Positions 25,051 through 32,806 of a stretch of 64,000 bases of DNA are shown here, one piece after another. The stretch comes from Larkinella punicea (GTDB taxonomy: Bacteria; Bacteroidota; Bacteroidia; Cytophagales; Spirosomataceae), in contig NZ_QOWE01000014.1 of assembly GCF_003334855.1 (NCBI RefSeq), positions 1-64,000 of the forward strand, written 5' to 3'. Within the stretch, counting starts at the first letter, position 1. Each line of letters begins with the position of its first letter. The position numbers and the translations under genes were made by a program. The notes under the pieces were generated by a model. That model worked only from the letters and a program-made list of their open reading frames with translations. It had not been told where the DNA came from and searched no databases.

Positions 25051-27810
25051 TTATTCAAACGCCCGGCGGATGATGTCGGCCTGTTCCTGAGCGTGAACTT
25101 TGGAATACCCGGTTGCGGGCGACGCGCTGTTTTTCCGCGTAATGCCACGCAGTTTCAAATCCAGGGCCGAACGCAGCAAGAACGTCCAGGCACCCATGTT
25201 CGACGGTTCTTCCTGTACCCAAACCAGTTCAGCGGTTTTGCTGTATCCGGCCAGAATGGCATCCAGTTGCTTCTGCGGGAACGGATGCAATTGTTCCAGC
25301 CGAATGATGGCCACATCTTCCCGCTTATCCGCCTGCTGTTTTTCGAGCAGTTCGTAATAAATTTTACCCGTACAGAGCAGAATCCGTTTCACCTTTTTGC
25401 CCGTGGCAAAACCGTCGGGCAGCACTTCTTTGAAACTCCCCTTGGTAAGATCTTCCAGGGGTGAAACTACTTGCGGATGGCGCAATAATGATTTTGGCGA
25501 CATCACCACCAGCGGTTTGCGGAACGGCCAGGTCAATTGCCGGCGCATCAGGTGGAAGAAGTTGGCCGGCGTGGTCACATTGGCCACCACCATGTTGTAT
25601 TCTGCCGACAGTTGCAGGTAGCGTTCCGGGCGGGCGTTGGAGTGTTCCGGTCCCTGGCCTTCGTAGCCGTGTGGCAACAACATCACCAGACCGTTCATCA
25701 ATCCCCACTTCGATTCTCCGGACGAAATAAACTGGTCGATAATCACCTGGGCACCGTTGGAGAAATCGCCAAACTGGGCTTCCCAGATCACCAGCGCGTG
25801 GGGCGTGGCCATCGCATAGCCGAACTCAAAGCCCAGCACGCCGTATTCCGACAACAGGGAGTTGTAAATCTGCATTTTCTGCTGACCATCCTGAATGTGA
25901 TCCAGCAAGCTATACGACTGGTTGGTTTCCGAATCGTGCAGAACGGCATGGCGGTGCGAGAATGTTCCGCGCTGCACATCCTGACCACTCAGACGAACCA
26001 CCTTGTTTTCAAGCAGAATAGACCCGTAGGCCAGCAATTCCGCCGTACCCCAGTTGACCTGTTTGTTCTCAAAAACCATCTGCCGACGGTCTTTCAGGAG
26101 TTTATCGATTTGCTTGAGCGGTTTGAAACCGGTCGGAATCGTAACGAGGGCGTTTCCGATTTTTTCGAGCGTTTCCATCGGCACACCGGTTTCGGGCGAC
26201 CGTTCGAAATCTTCCGGCGTACTGACCCGCAACTCGGCCCACTCCCGATCCAACCGCAGCGGTTTGTAGGGAATTTCGGCCTTTTGCTTCACCATGTCGA
26301 GCCGGTCCTGCAATTCTTTCTTGAACTCAACGTCCATGTTAGACGCCAGTTCTGCATCGACCTCGCCCCGTTCGATCAGGCTTTTGTTATAAATTTCGCG
26401 CGGATTGGCGTGTTTTTCGATGATGTTGTACATCGTCGGCTGCGTAAACTTGGGCTCATCCGATTCGTTATGCCCGTAGCGACGGTAACAGACCATGTCG
26501 ATAATAACATCCCGGTTGAATTTTTCCCGGAATTCGACCGCCAGTTTGGCACAGAAAACCACCGCTTCCGGATCGTCGCCGTTGACGTGAAAAACCGGAG
26601 CATCGATGATTTTGGCGACATCCGAGCAATAAATCGACGAACGGGCATCTTCAAAATCAGTCGTAAAACCAACCTGGTTGTTGATCACGAAATGGAGCGT
26701 TCCACCGGTTTGGTAGCCGGCCAGTTTCGCCATCTGGGTCACTTCATACACAATGCCCTGACCCGCCACAGCCGCATCGCCGTGGATCAGGATCGGCATA
26801 ATCTTGTCGAAATTGCCCGCGTATTCTTCATCGGCCTGCGCCCGTACGAACCCTTCGATAATCGGATTAACCGCTTCCAGGTGCGACGGATTCGGGGCCA
26901 GTTTCAGGCTGATCTGCTTACCCGTTGACGATTCGATCAGGCTCGAATAGCCCAGGTGGTATTTTACGTCACCGTCGCCAAACACCTGATCGGGAACGTT
27001 GCCTTCAAAACCGCTGAAAACGCTTTCGTAGGATTTGCCCAGGATGTTGACCAGCACGTTCAGACGGCCCCGGTGTGCCATCCCGATCATGACCTCTTCA
27101 ACGCCCAGTTCCGACGCGTAGTTGATGATGGCGTCCAAAGCCGGAATGGTGGTTTCGCCCCCTTCGAGCGAGAACCGCTTCTGACCTAAATATTTGGTAT
27201 GCAGGAAGTTCTCAAAAACCGTTGCTTCGTTCAGTTTTTTCAGAATCCGTTTTTTCTCCTCAATCGTTGGGTCAAAAACCAGCGCTTCTTTCTCGATTTT
27301 GTTCCGAAGCCAGTTTTTGACATCAATCTCGCGGATGTACATATACTCGAAACCGATGGTTCCGGCATAAATTTTCTCCAGCGATTCCATGATTTTCCGC
27401 AGCGAACTCGGCCCGATCCCCAACAGTGTCCCGGCTTCAAAAACCGTGTCGAGGTCGGCTTCGGTCAGGGCATAATCTTCCAGACCAATCCGCGGGCTGC
27501 GGTCTTTCCGGTTCCGGATGGGGTTGGTTTTGGCCAAAAGGTGCCCCCGCGAGCGATAGGCTTTTATCAGACTGGCTACCGATACTTCCTTTTCTGCGTG
27601 TTTGGTGTCAATAACCGGTTTTGCAGTCGTTTGGTCGGCGTTGCTGTGGCCGTTGCCATTTCCATTTTCGCCATACGACTGGGAAAATTCAAAACCTTCA
27701 AAAAATTTTTGCCAGCTTCCATCCACTGAGCCGGGGTCTTGTTTATAAGCCCGGTATAAATCGTCGATGTAGGCTGCTTCTGAGTTAGCTATATACGAGA
27801 ATCTGTCCAT
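25051..27810 (-). CDS. odhA: 2-oxoglutarate dehydrogenase E1
   Basis: A 919-residue thiamine-diphosphate enzyme that decarboxylates 2-oxoglutarate and passes the succinyl group to OdhB. The N-terminal E2-binding segment reads YIDDLYRAYKQDPGSVDGSW. The ThDP/metal region contains HGDAAVAGQG and NNQVGFTT; the transketolase-like pyrimidine domain and the OGDH C-terminal domain (TGKIYYEL, QEEPSNMGAW) follow. Length is usual for the family. First gene of odhA-odhB-lpdA, with a candidate -7 promoter element 28 bp upstream. Flanked upstream by a NarL-type regulator whose 3' side carries a palindrome. Confidence 0.97.
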   Translation of the reverse strand: MDRFSYIANSEAAYIDDLYRAYKQDPGSVDGSWQKFFEGFEFSQSYGENGNGNGHSNADQTTAKPVIDTKHAEKEVSVASLIKAYRSRGHLLAKTNPIRNRKDRSPRIGLEDYALTEADLDTVFEAGTLLGIGPSSLRKIMESLEKIYAGTIGFEYMYIREIDVKNWLRNKIEKEALVFDPTIEEKKRILKKLNEATVFENFLHTKYLGQKRFSLEGGETTIPALDAIINYASELGVEEVMIGMAHRGRLNVLVNILGKSYESVFSGFEGNVPDQVFGDGDVKYHLGYSSLIESSTGKQISLKLAPNPSHLEAVNPIIEGFVRAQADEEYAGNFDKIMPILIHGDAAVAGQGIVYEVTQMAKLAGYQTGGTLHFVINNQVGFTTDFEDARSSIYCSDVAKIIDAPVFHVNGDDPEAVVFCAKLAVEFREKFNRDVIIDMVCYRRYGHNESDEPKFTQPTMYNIIEKHANPREIYNKSLIERGEVDAELASNMDVEFKKELQDRLDMVKQKAEIPYKPLRLDREWAELRVSTPEDFERSPETGVPMETLEKIGNALVTIPTGFKPLKQIDKLLKDRRQMVFENKQVNWGTAELLAYGSILLENKVVRLSGQDVQRGTFSHRHAVLHDSETNQSYSLLDHIQDGQQKMQIYNSLLSEYGVLGFEFGYAMATPHALVIWEAQFGDFSNGAQVIIDQFISSGESKWGLMNGLVMLLPHGYEGQGPEHSNARPERYLQLSAEYNMVVANVTTPANFFHLMRRQLTWPFRKPLVVMSPKSLLRHPQVVSPLEDLTKGSFKEVLPDGFATGKKVKRILLCTGKIYYELLEKQQADKREDVAIIRLEQLHPFPQKQLDAILAGYSKTAELVWVQEEPSNMGAWTFLLRSALDLKLRGITRKNSASPATGYSKVHAQEQADIIRRAFE

Positions 27811-27837
27811 AATTCGGGATCACCCATGTTCGAATGG

Positions 27838-27845
27838 CAAAGTTA
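27838..27845 (-). promoter_or_regulatory. Candidate -7 promoter element for odhA
   Basis: On the minus strand the sequence is TAACTTTG, an exact match to the Bacteroidota -7 consensus TAnnTTTG. It would start transcription about 20 nt before the odhA ATG. No clear TTG lies at the -33 distance, so confidence is moderate. Confidence 0.45.
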
Positions 27846-27940
27846 AACGATCAAATAGAAAGATGTCTTCTATTTATTCAATTCTTTATGAATAGATAGG
27901 CAGTTTTGTTTTGGTAACAAGAGCCGCTCGAAATAAGTTA

Positions 27941-28034
27941 AAAAAAAGGAAGAAAGCAGGAAACGAAGACCGGATAAAAGGGCCTCCAACGGCCACCTGA
28001 TCCACGCTTCGATTCCTGCTTTCTTCCTTTTTTC
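27941..28034. repeat. Inverted repeat after NarL regulator (GGAAGAAAGCAGGAA family)
   Basis: Arms 27941-27970 and 28005-28034 are inverted copies with three mismatches, built on AAAAAAAGGAAGAAAGCAGG. The 34-nt centre holds another small stem (GGCC/GGCC). It lies 3' of the NarL-type regulator gene and upstream of odhA. It has no T-run after the stem, except for the T-rich arm itself. Confidence 0.8.
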
Positions 28035-28044
28035 TTTTTCCTGC

Positions 28045-28713
28045 TTATACCAGATTATTCTTGAAGGCGTAGGCGACCATTCCCGCCGTGTTTTTCGTAC
28101 CGGTTTTTTCCAGAATCCGCAGGCGGTGGCCTTCGACCGTGCGCGGACTGAGGAAGATTTTCTCACTGATTTCGGCCGTCGATAACCCTTCGCAAATCAG
28201 TTTAAGCACTTCTTTTTCGCGCTCCGACAGCAGCACCTTGCTATTATAGAGTGTCGAGGTGGAGGTTTGTTTGATAACGGTGGTGGGTTTGTTCACCATT
28301 TTCCGGTGCATGACCTTGGAAACGAAGTCATTCAGGTACACGCCGTCGTCCATCACCCGGTGAACGGCTTTTTCCACTTCGTCCAGATCCGCATCTTTCA
28401 GAACGTATCCGCTCACGCCTTTTTCGAGCAAATGGAGCACAAACCGGTCTTCATCGTGCATGGTCAGCATGATGATTTTGACGTCGGGGTGGTTTTCCCG
28501 GATGTATTCTGTGGTGGCAATGCCGTCCATCACCGGCATTTCGAGATCGAGCAACACCACGTCGGGCATTCGGCGGGTCAGTTTGTCGATCAGTTCCTGC
28601 CCGTTGCTGGCTTCGAGCACCAATTCAAAATCAGGCACCTGGCTCAACACGGAAGCCATTCCTTTCCGGAATAAATTATGATCGTCGGCTAACGCAATCT
28701 TGATCTTTTTCAT
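28045..28713 (-). CDS. NarL/FixJ-family response regulator
   Basis: A 222-residue regulator. The receiver domain has DDH at 11-13, the phospho-acceptor Asp in VVLLDLEMPVMDG (Asp58) and VLKDAD (Lys). The LuxR-type HTH is at ~150-215 (LSEREKEVLKLICEGLSTAEISEKIF, broken here as LSEREKEVLKL and GLSTAEISEKIFLS). A ~25-residue linker carries basic and Thr/Ser-rich sequence. It follows the HisKA_3 kinase by 121 bp, a gap filled by a palindrome. Together they make a two-component system; the targets are unknown. Confidence 0.95.
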   Translation of the reverse strand: MKKIKIALADDHNLFRKGMASVLSQVPDFELVLEASNGQELIDKLTRRMPDVVLLDLEMPVMDGIATTEYIRENHPDVKIIMLTMHDEDRFVLHLLEKGVSGYVLKDADLDEVEKAVHRVMDDGVYLNDFVSKVMHRKMVNKPTTVIKQTSTSTLYNSKVLLSEREKEVLKLICEGLSTAEISEKIFLSPRTVEGHRLRILEKTGTKNTAGMVAYAFKNNLV

Positions 28714-28741
28714 GGTCAGGGTTAGATGGCAAATATGGTTG

Positions 28742-28829
28742 AATGGTTAAAAATGGTTGGATGGTTAAAAATGGTTAATTGGCAAGCCATGCTTTTTAAC
28801 CATTTTAACCATCCAACCATTTTAACCAT
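28742..28829. repeat. Inverted repeat made of ATGGTTAAAA/ATGGTTGG words
   Basis: Left arm (28742-28778) and right arm (28794-28829) are near-perfect inverted copies made of short direct repeats of ATGGTTAAAA and ATGGTTGG. The element fills the gap between the kinase and regulator genes of one operon, so it would form a long hairpin within the mRNA. Confidence 0.82.
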
Positions 28830-28834
28830 CTATT

Positions 28835-29644
28835 CTATACCGCTTCCACTTCTACTTCTACTTCCGGCTTCAAATTTTTAACCTGGATGTGTATCCGGGA
28901 ACCGCGGCCTTCTTCCACGTCGAATGTAACATGCCCGTCGATGACGTTCAGGCGGCTTTCGATATTTCGCAGACCCAGCCCGCGCTTTTTGTCTTTCAGA
29001 ATTTCGTCCAGATCAAACCCGCGCCCGTCGTCGATCACCGACAGCAAAATTCCGGTGGGCTGGCAGTGCAAATCGATGATGATGTTCTCGGCATTGGCGT
29101 GTTTGATGGCATTGTTGATCAATTCCTGCGCAATGCGAAACAACGTCAGATCCAGTTGCGGAAGCAAGGTCGGCATTTTATCCGAACACGACAACTCGAC
29201 GTGGACTTCGCCGTTGCTGGCTTTTTCGGCCAGTTCTTCGAGGGCCGAAACGAGGCCGAAGCGTTCGAGGGTGGTGGGCACCAGATCGCGGCTGATGCGC
29301 CGGACGTTGGCAATGGTTTCGTCGAGAAGCGAGCGGGTTTTCTGCACCAATACCGTCGAACCAGGGTCGTTGTGTTCGACGGTTCGGCCCAACTGATTCA
29401 GACTTAATTTGGTGACCGACAACATCGTACCGATCTCGTCGTGCAAATCCTGCGCAATCCGCCGACGTTCGTGTTCTTGCGCCTGAAGGGTGGCAGCCAG
29501 GAGCCCCTTGCGGTATTTCTCCTGCCATTCCTTCAGAATCAGTTGCTGACGGATTTGCTTTTGTTGGTAATAGGCAACAAATACGATGATGAAAATCGCC
29601 ATCACCAGCAAAACGGCCGTTCCTACGGCAATATATAATTTCAT
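28835..29644 (-). CDS. Sensor histidine kinase, HisKA_3 type, with one membrane segment
   Basis: A 269-residue kinase. The start at 29644 (MKLYIAVGTAV) puts one transmembrane helix at residues 3-25; an upstream ATG is possible. A short coil leads to the HisKA_3 dimerisation block HERRRIAQDLHDEIGTMLS with the phosphoacceptor His, then the ATPase domain (INNAIKHANAENI, DDGRGFDLDEI, GLGLRNIESRL). There is no periplasmic or cytoplasmic sensor domain, so another protein probably supplies the input. The multi-pass membrane protein encoded just upstream on the same strand is the obvious candidate. Cognate regulator: the NarL-type gene downstream. Confidence 0.93.
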   Translation of the reverse strand: MKLYIAVGTAVLLVMAIFIIVFVAYYQQKQIRQQLILKEWQEKYRKGLLAATLQAQEHERRRIAQDLHDEIGTMLSVTKLSLNQLGRTVEHNDPGSTVLVQKTRSLLDETIANVRRISRDLVPTTLERFGLVSALEELAEKASNGEVHVELSCSDKMPTLLPQLDLTLFRIAQELINNAIKHANAENIIIDLHCQPTGILLSVIDDGRGFDLDEILKDKKRGLGLRNIESRLNVIDGHVTFDVEEGRGSRIHIQVKNLKPEVEVEVEAV

Positions 29645-29753
29645 GTCCTCGTTCACAGCGAGCCCGAAGCGAAGTGCGTTCCCATACACGGGGAGTGATT
29701 AAACCAATTTGCGAAATATAAAACTCTGGCACCAGAACCGCAAGAACGATGTA

Positions 29754-30440
29754 TTAAACGGTCAGGCGGCCAGTCACTCGAAATTCCCGCCGGCGGAGCC
29801 AGAAACTGACCAGAAGGACCAGGTAGAAAAAAGCCGAGAACGTTCGGACAATGGTAATGTATAAATAGTAACTGCCATTTGAACTCAGGTCCCCCAACGT
29901 CACCTTGACGAACAGAAAAACAAACAACGTGCCAGCCGCATGGACAATGGCACCGGCGCTCACCCAAAACATGGAGTGAATCAGTAAATTTTGGATCTGC
30001 ATCTTCGTCAGGATGTAATGAAAATACAGAAGTGCATACATAATCATGATGATTCGTTGAACACCGAGGGCTATACCGGCAATATTAGTCCAGCTAAAGT
30101 CGTATAGAAATACCAATACATAAATCACAAAACCGCTGAGAACCAGCGACCGGTTTCGCCGGGATTTTAACTCGGTCCAATACGCTACGGCAAAGCCGCT
30201 CATTTCAACGAGCGAATTTAAATTGTATAAATATGTGTTATTATGGCGATAGGCCGCATCGTGAATTTGGATCAAACTGATTGCAAATGAAAAAATTAAC
30301 ATTCGCAACAACCATCGGTTTGGCTTGTCCAGAAAAAAATAATTAACCAGACCTGTTCCGATGGCTAGCAAGAGGAACATATCTGGTAAAAATGAATCCG
30401 GATACTTGAGTATTAACTTGACGTAAGGATGATCAATCAT
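29754..30440 (-). CDS. Multi-pass membrane protein of unknown family (copy 2 of a duplicated cassette)
   Basis: A 228-residue protein with about seven hydrophobic helices and a basic C-terminal tail (WLRRREFRVTGR). I do not recognise the family. The most conserved block with its paralogue near 31.0-31.7 kb is the fifth helix region, LTKMQIQNLLIHSMFW followed by VSAG, against LTQMKIINILLHSMFW in the other copy. It starts 23 nt after the small CPxxC protein and lies 64-109 nt before the HisKA_3 kinase. The layout suggests a membrane sensor feeding the kinase. This is inference from gene order only. Confidence 0.8.
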   Translation of the reverse strand: MIDHPYVKLILKYPDSFLPDMFLLLAIGTGLVNYFFLDKPNRWLLRMLIFSFAISLIQIHDAAYRHNNTYLYNLNSLVEMSGFAVAYWTELKSRRNRSLVLSGFVIYVLVFLYDFSWTNIAGIALGVQRIIMIMYALLYFHYILTKMQIQNLLIHSMFWVSAGAIVHAAGTLFVFLFVKVTLGDLSSNGSYYLYITIVRTFSAFFYLVLLVSFWLRRREFRVTGRLTV

Positions 30441-30463
30441 CGTTTCAACAGACTTCTATTTCC

Positions 30464-30850
30464 CTACGGATTGCACTCGGGCGGACATATCGGCCCGTCG
30501 GCTAACTGCCCTTCACGACCGGACGGCATATCTTTCATTCCGGCTTCTACAGGATCGGTGAGTTCCAGAATTTCCCGGCCATTTTTGTCGATGCCCACCA
30601 ACACAACGCGCGGCACCAGGTGTTCATTTCCGTTGACGGATTCCCGGCGTTTGGCGTGATAAACCCGGATGCCGATGCAGCCCGGCTGATCCAGAATCTG
30701 ATGCAAATTATCGCTGCCAAAAAACTCGGAGCGAACCGTATCTTCCTGCGGAATCTGCTGTTGTTTCTTGCGTTCCTGGTAAGCGCCTTTGAACTGATCG
30801 GCTTCGTCTTTGGAAATAAAGCGTCCCGCACCGGGGTTAATATTACTCAT
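30464..30850 (-). CDS. Small CPxxC-ending protein of unknown family (copy 2)
   Basis: A 128-residue soluble protein without signal peptide; the start at 30850 matches the length of the paralogue and lies 40 nt from a good promoter. No family is recognised. Features shared with the copy at 31.7-32.1 kb are GRFIS at the N-terminus, SEFFG, CIGIRVY followed by a basic residue pair, PRVVLVGI with Asp and Gly after it, and the C-terminal LADGPICPPEC. The Cys and Asp/Gly pattern at the end could bind a metal or form a disulfide. It is followed at 23 nt by the membrane protein. Confidence 0.78.
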   Translation of the reverse strand: MSNINPGAGRFISKDEADQFKGAYQERKKQQQIPQEDTVRSEFFGSDNLHQILDQPGCIGIRVYHAKRRESVNGNEHLVPRVVLVGIDKNGREILELTDPVEAGMKDMPSGREGQLADGPICPPECNP

Positions 30851-30896
30851 GATAAAAAGAGGTTTAATGGACTGGATAAGGTTTGAATTCGTTTCC

Positions 30897-30927
30897 CAAA
30901 GTTGCACAAGCTTGTTGTGGAAAGCAA
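30897..30927 (-). promoter_or_regulatory. Candidate promoter of the second CPxxC/membrane cassette and the two-component genes
   Basis: On the minus strand TTG, 20 nt, then CAACTTTG matches the Bacteroidota -33/-7 pattern (TTG ... TAnnTTTG) with one mismatch. The predicted start point lies about 40 nt before the gene. It lies in the 172-bp gap between the two cassettes, so the second cassette plus kinase and regulator may be expressed separately from the first. Confidence 0.5.
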
Positions 30928-31022
30928 TTAGCTTTGAGTGAACGGAAAGGGATGGAGCGACTCTTTTTGGTGGTTTTCGATCTTCCGGCCCTGCTTCTTA
31001 ATGGGTTATGACACTACACTAA

Positions 31023-31694
31023 TCAGGTATAATTTTCTTTATCGTATTTGCTGACCCAGAAACCGATTGTTGAGAATAGGCAAAAAATTATATACAATAT
31101 CTGTTTTACTTTCCAATATAAATCAAATATATTACTTTTAGTATGCACACCTATTGTAAATTGACTAAATAAATACATAAAAAAAGTCCCTAGGGAATAA
31201 AGAAGTAATCCAGCACTAATCCAAAACATACTGTGCAATAGTATATTAATAATCTTCATTTGTGTTAGCAGCCAGTTAAAATAAAACAAAACTAGTGTTA
31301 CACATAACAGTCTAAATACTGTATTACTTGCCGATGAGAATGTATCATGAGAATAAAAAAAAATACTAACACAAATACTTATCAACGTGGCTATTGCTAT
31401 AGTTTTTTTATGAATTTTATTTTCAAAAATCTCATAGTACGACAACCCAATTATTAACACATCTATTATTAGGTAAATATTATATAAGTGAATATTACTC
31501 CATTTATTAAGAGAGTAAAAAAGCTGAATGCATTCTTCTAAAAAAGAAATCGAAAAATAAAAAGCTACTAACTTCAATTGATTGTTTAAATACTGCCGCC
31601 GATAAATACCAATAGTTACCGGCAGCAGTATAAAAGCATGACCAATATAATCCAATGGATAGTCTCGAATATTGCCAATCAGACGTTCCAGCAT
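31023..31694 (-). CDS. Multi-pass membrane protein of unknown family, AT-rich (copy 1)
   Basis: A 223-residue protein with about seven hydrophobic helices. It is the paralogue of the membrane protein at 29.8-30.4 kb, sharing LLHSMFWISAG and the following GTFFMYLF. Its DNA is strikingly rich in A and T and its protein rich in Ile, Asn, Lys and Tyr, unlike every other gene in the window. That suggests either recent acquisition or relaxed codon selection. It begins 26 nt after the small CPxxC protein, the same spacing as in the other copy. Family and function are unknown. Confidence 0.78.
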   Translation of the reverse strand: MLERLIGNIRDYPLDYIGHAFILLPVTIGIYRRQYLNNQLKLVAFYFSISFLEECIQLFYSLNKWSNIHLYNIYLIIDVLIIGLSYYEIFENKIHKKTIAIATLISICVSIFFYSHDTFSSASNTVFRLLCVTLVLFYFNWLLTQMKIINILLHSMFWISAGLLLYSLGTFFMYLFSQFTIGVHTKSNIFDLYWKVKQILYIIFCLFSTIGFWVSKYDKENYT

Positions 31695-31720
31695 TTAACA
31701 AATTTCTAAATGCATGAAAA

Positions 31721-32125
31721 TTAGCAGTGCTGAGGACAAGGGTGCCCATCCGCCAGCGCATCACCATCGCCCCTATCCTTCAATCCTTCGGTATCTTCGA
31801 AGATATCAGAACCGTCGGCACGGACACCCACCAACACCAGCCGGGGTTTGAGTGCGCCTTCGTCTTTGGTGGTGGGGTCACCATCGGCGTCTTCGTAGCG
31901 TCTGCCGTAATACACCCGGATGCCGACACAATCTTTACGGCCCATCAACTTGCTGATGCGGTTGATGCCGAAAAACTCCGCTTTCGTAACTTCTTCGGGC
32001 TTGAGTCCCAGCTTCTCTTCTTCGTAAACGCGGTGCAGGCGGGTACGGCCTTTGGCGTCAGCAGCCGTGATGAAGGAGCCAACATCGCCGTGAAATTTGT
32101 CGGAGGGTTTACGCGGTTCTTGCAT
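31721..32125 (-). CDS. Small CPxxC-ending protein of unknown family (copy 1)
   Basis: A 134-residue soluble protein, no signal peptide. It shares with the other copy KAEFFG, CVGIRVYYGRR, PRLVLVGV, DGSDIFED and the ending LADGHPCPQHC. The normal base composition of this gene contrasts with its AT-rich partner 26 nt downstream. It is the first gene of the row (small protein, membrane protein, small protein, membrane protein, kinase, regulator). No family is recognised; a cytoplasmic partner or ligand-binding subunit of the membrane protein is one possibility. Confidence 0.78.
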   Translation of the reverse strand: MQEPRKPSDKFHGDVGSFITAADAKGRTRLHRVYEEEKLGLKPEEVTKAEFFGINRISKLMGRKDCVGIRVYYGRRYEDADGDPTTKDEGALKPRLVLVGVRADGSDIFEDTEGLKDRGDGDALADGHPCPQHC

Positions 32126-32323
32126 GGTAGAGCAGATTAATTTGCTTTACCAAGTTAAAATGAATTCGATTGGGATGGGTGGAGGGCCGGGAAAATCAGG
32201 TATAAATACGTAACCATTCAGGGAATATCCCGTACTTTTCCGTGTTTTGTCACCATCTGGTAAAAAAAAGTATTTCTTCTTTCCCGTTCCTATATTTCTT
32301 CTCTACCATTCTTATTATCTTCC

Positions 32324-32434
32324 CTGCACATTTGCAGAGAGTCGGTGCGTCCTGTCTCCGATAGGATGAGCTGATTTTCTCATCTCATAGGTTAGGTTTG
32401 GAAAAGGCCAGGACGTTGTCCAGGCTTTTTTTTT
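32324..32434 (+). ncRNA. Possible small structured RNA with intrinsic terminator
   Basis: Successive pairings are visible: CTGCA/TGCAG (32324-32337), a hairpin GATGAG/CTCATC (32365-32384), a long-range stem CGTCCTG (32348-32354) with CAGGACG (32409-32415), and a terminal hairpin followed by nine T. The long-range stem and the terminator hairpin share bases, so they are mutually exclusive, as in attenuators. There is no plus-strand gene for 3.7 kb downstream, so a free small RNA is more likely than a leader. No known RNA family was recognised. Confidence 0.4.
32407..32434 (+). terminator. Intrinsic terminator (plus strand)
   Basis: GCCAGGAC, a 3-nt loop and GTCCAGGC form a stem with one mismatch, directly followed by nine T residues. 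No plus-strand coding sequence precedes it, which is the main reason to suspect a small RNA just upstream. Confidence 0.7.
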
Positions 32435-32493
32435 GCGTCTTTCGTCCTCCCCTGAATTGCGGTTTCATGATCCGGTTTTGGTTCTTCGGCCTT

Positions 32494-32740
32494 CGATCGG
32501 TCATCCCTACGGGACTCTAAACTCATTCCATTCACCTCTACCCCGGTTTCAACCAGGGGCTACAAAACTGATTCATCCCTCCGGGATTATCAAATCCGAA
32601 AAATCCCGGAGGGATGGTACATCTTGTAACCCCGACCCATAAACGACGTCACTTTAAATCCCGGAGGGATGGCCCATCTTGTAACTCCTGGTTTCAACCG
32701 GGGGACAAATTAATGACATGGTTCTAAATCCCGTGGGATG
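32494..32740. repeat. Cluster of CATCCCTACGGGAT-type inverted repeats, copy 1
   Basis: It begins with CGATCGGTCATCCCTACGGG, followed by CATCCCTCCGGGATT (32574-32588) and its inverted copy (32602-32616), a further unit at 32657-32671 and a degenerate one at 32726-32740. The phrases GGTTTCAACC and GGCTACAAAA recur between the units. The second cluster near 37.0-37.3 kb has the same order of words. It resembles a MITE-like or REP-like element rather than CRISPR, because units are inverted and spacers are conserved. Confidence 0.75.
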
Positions 32741-32806
32741 TTGGACAAATTCCGGGAGAACGGTTAATTCTTATCTCCACTAAATCGCCGAAGTGGTACA
32801 ATGCCC

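Larger units (their letters stand above)
32126..32806. other. Gene-less 681-bp region with an RNA-like element and a repeat cluster
   Basis: No protein gene is supported here. The part near 32324-32434 has the look of a short structured RNA ending in a terminator. The part from about 32490 to 32745 is a cluster of ATCCC-(T)(A/C)CGGGAT-type hairpins. The region separates two same-strand blocks, the galE-rfbB-rfbA operon and the CPxxC cassettes. Confidence 0.6.

Noticed and set aside
25537-26928. 463-codon frame antisense to odhA
   Set aside because: Shadow of the intact odhA reading frame; the protein is rich in Arg, His and Phe without domain structure.
32348-32425. SRP RNA (4.5S), because of an AGGTTAGGTTTGGAAAAGG segment and suitable length
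   Set aside because: The conserved GGAAG...AGCAGCC apical sequence and the single long hairpin are missing; the pairings seen are different.
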